Positions 63,301 through 64,000 of a DNA stretch of 64,000 bases are shown here, piece after piece. Both the position numbers and the translations under genes were made by a program. This DNA comes from Rhabdornis inornatus. Its lineage: Eukaryota > Chordata > Aves > Passeriformes > Rhabdornithidae. Each line of letters starts with the position of its first letter. Positions within the stretch are counted from its first letter, which is position 1. The DNA lies in NCBI GenBank assembly GCA_013397075.1, contig VWZS01004822.1, positions 242,637-306,636 on the forward strand. Reading direction: 5' to 3'. The notes under the pieces were generated by a model that ran no database searches, was not told the origin of the DNA, and saw nothing but the letters and a program-made list of their open reading frames with translations.

Positions 63301-64000
63301 AGGAAATTTAAGCACTTAGTTCCACACTGTGAAGTTAAACATATTTAAAGCAGGTGGTGACAACAGTTTTTCTGGCTGAACTGAGAGTAAACTCTACTCC
63401 AAAGGAATGCTGGATATGCATACAGAAGCTTTGGGGTACATAATGATGCATGGACTTATAATGTACTGCAACAACTTTCCTTAAAAGTAAGAATAAACCT
63501 TGATAGAATTTAACATTACAGCCTCAGAAGGAGTAAATATTTGGAAGCACTGCATAACTTTCACCCTTACATGTAGTTTATGTGATTGGATTTAGAGAGA
63601 GTATTTTATTGGACATCAGATAAGACCACCCCTTGACTTTGCTTTATATTTATTCTCTTTTTAAATGCACTGCTGAAGGTGAATAGATGTCAAGAATGAT
63701 ACATTAGCTAATGTCTAAATGTATTCATATTGAGACATTGAAGGACAGTTCTTTAAATGCAGCTGGACAGCAGGAAAATAAATGACAGAGTTCTCAGAGT
63801 GTCACTTAGAATTTCATGGTTGTCAGTCATCAGAATAAATTCCAGTATGCCTATAATGAGGACTCTAATTATATAGCTATATAACAGGAAAGCTCATTTT
63901 CTATTTTGGCTCTTAAATTAAAAACAAAACAAACAAAAAAAACTCTTTCAGCAACAGCTCTCCTTACAACATTTTTATATATAGGAGTCATCTGCACAAA
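60346..64000. other. Non-coding AT-rich DNA
   Basis: No supported gene. It contains a moderately GC-rich patch at 62460-62890 (listed separately), a 16-bp palindrome TTATATAGCTATATAA at 63869-63884 and an A/C-rich run at 63920-63942. The 95-aa ORF at 61734-62021 has no recognisable domain. Confidence 0.5.
62460..62890. other. Moderately GC-rich patch, possible old insertion
   Basis: About 430 bp with higher GC than both flanks and an open minus-strand frame of 113 aa (62458-62799), without recognisable domain or splice context. On the minus strand CTCCCCTGGGAGGGAGGAGT (near 62830) and TGTGTAATAAGTGACAGCAC (near 62880) resemble LTR-like wording. I could not find matching ends or a target duplication, so this stays unclassified. 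Confidence 0.35.

Overview
This window reads as AT-rich, non-coding vertebrate nuclear DNA, most likely from a bird and probably a songbird. The evidence is the repeat content. There are many CR1 LINE fragments, several ending in the CR1-type ATTCTATG tail. There are LTRs of a family I associate with passerine genomes (TguLTR5-like; the name is from memory and unchecked). I saw no mammalian L1, Alu or B-type SINEs. No operon, ribosome binding site, CRISPR or other prokaryotic structure is present. I find no protein-coding gene, tRNA or rRNA that I can defend. The window is best described as a gene desert or the inside of a very large intron.

Layout: 1-13 kb holds a 3' CR1 copy (1.1-2.1 kb), a short CR1 piece (5.4 kb) and an LTR remnant starting at 7.59 kb. 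That remnant runs into a CpG-rich tract and an 11-bp minisatellite of 42 phase-locked units (8315-8776). The block ends with a GC-rich repeat at 12.3-12.7 kb. The 14-28 kb stretch is long, AT-rich and almost free of recognisable repeats. At 28-32.3 kb there are two solo LTRs of one family in the same orientation. At 32-43 kb there is mostly unique AT-rich DNA with one unclassified GC-rich block (35.5-36.2 kb). A compact solo LTR with a TATA box and a near-perfect 6-bp target duplication lies at 42994-43322. The 48-61 kb stretch is richest in CR1: an ORF1 (esterase-type) fragment joined to a 3' piece, then five minus- or plus-strand 3' fragments. A second copy of the 12.3-kb GC-rich repeat lies there in the opposite orientation (56.16-56.60 kb).

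Nothing here works together as a pathway. The observations most worth follow-up are the phase-locked minisatellite, which encodes the same repeated peptide in all three minus-strand frames; the apparently unnamed GC-rich repeat family; a perfect 17-bp-arm hairpin nested in a 9-bp direct repeat (58.19-58.25 kb); and three weak exon-like segments with good splice signals. I found no convincing new biological system.
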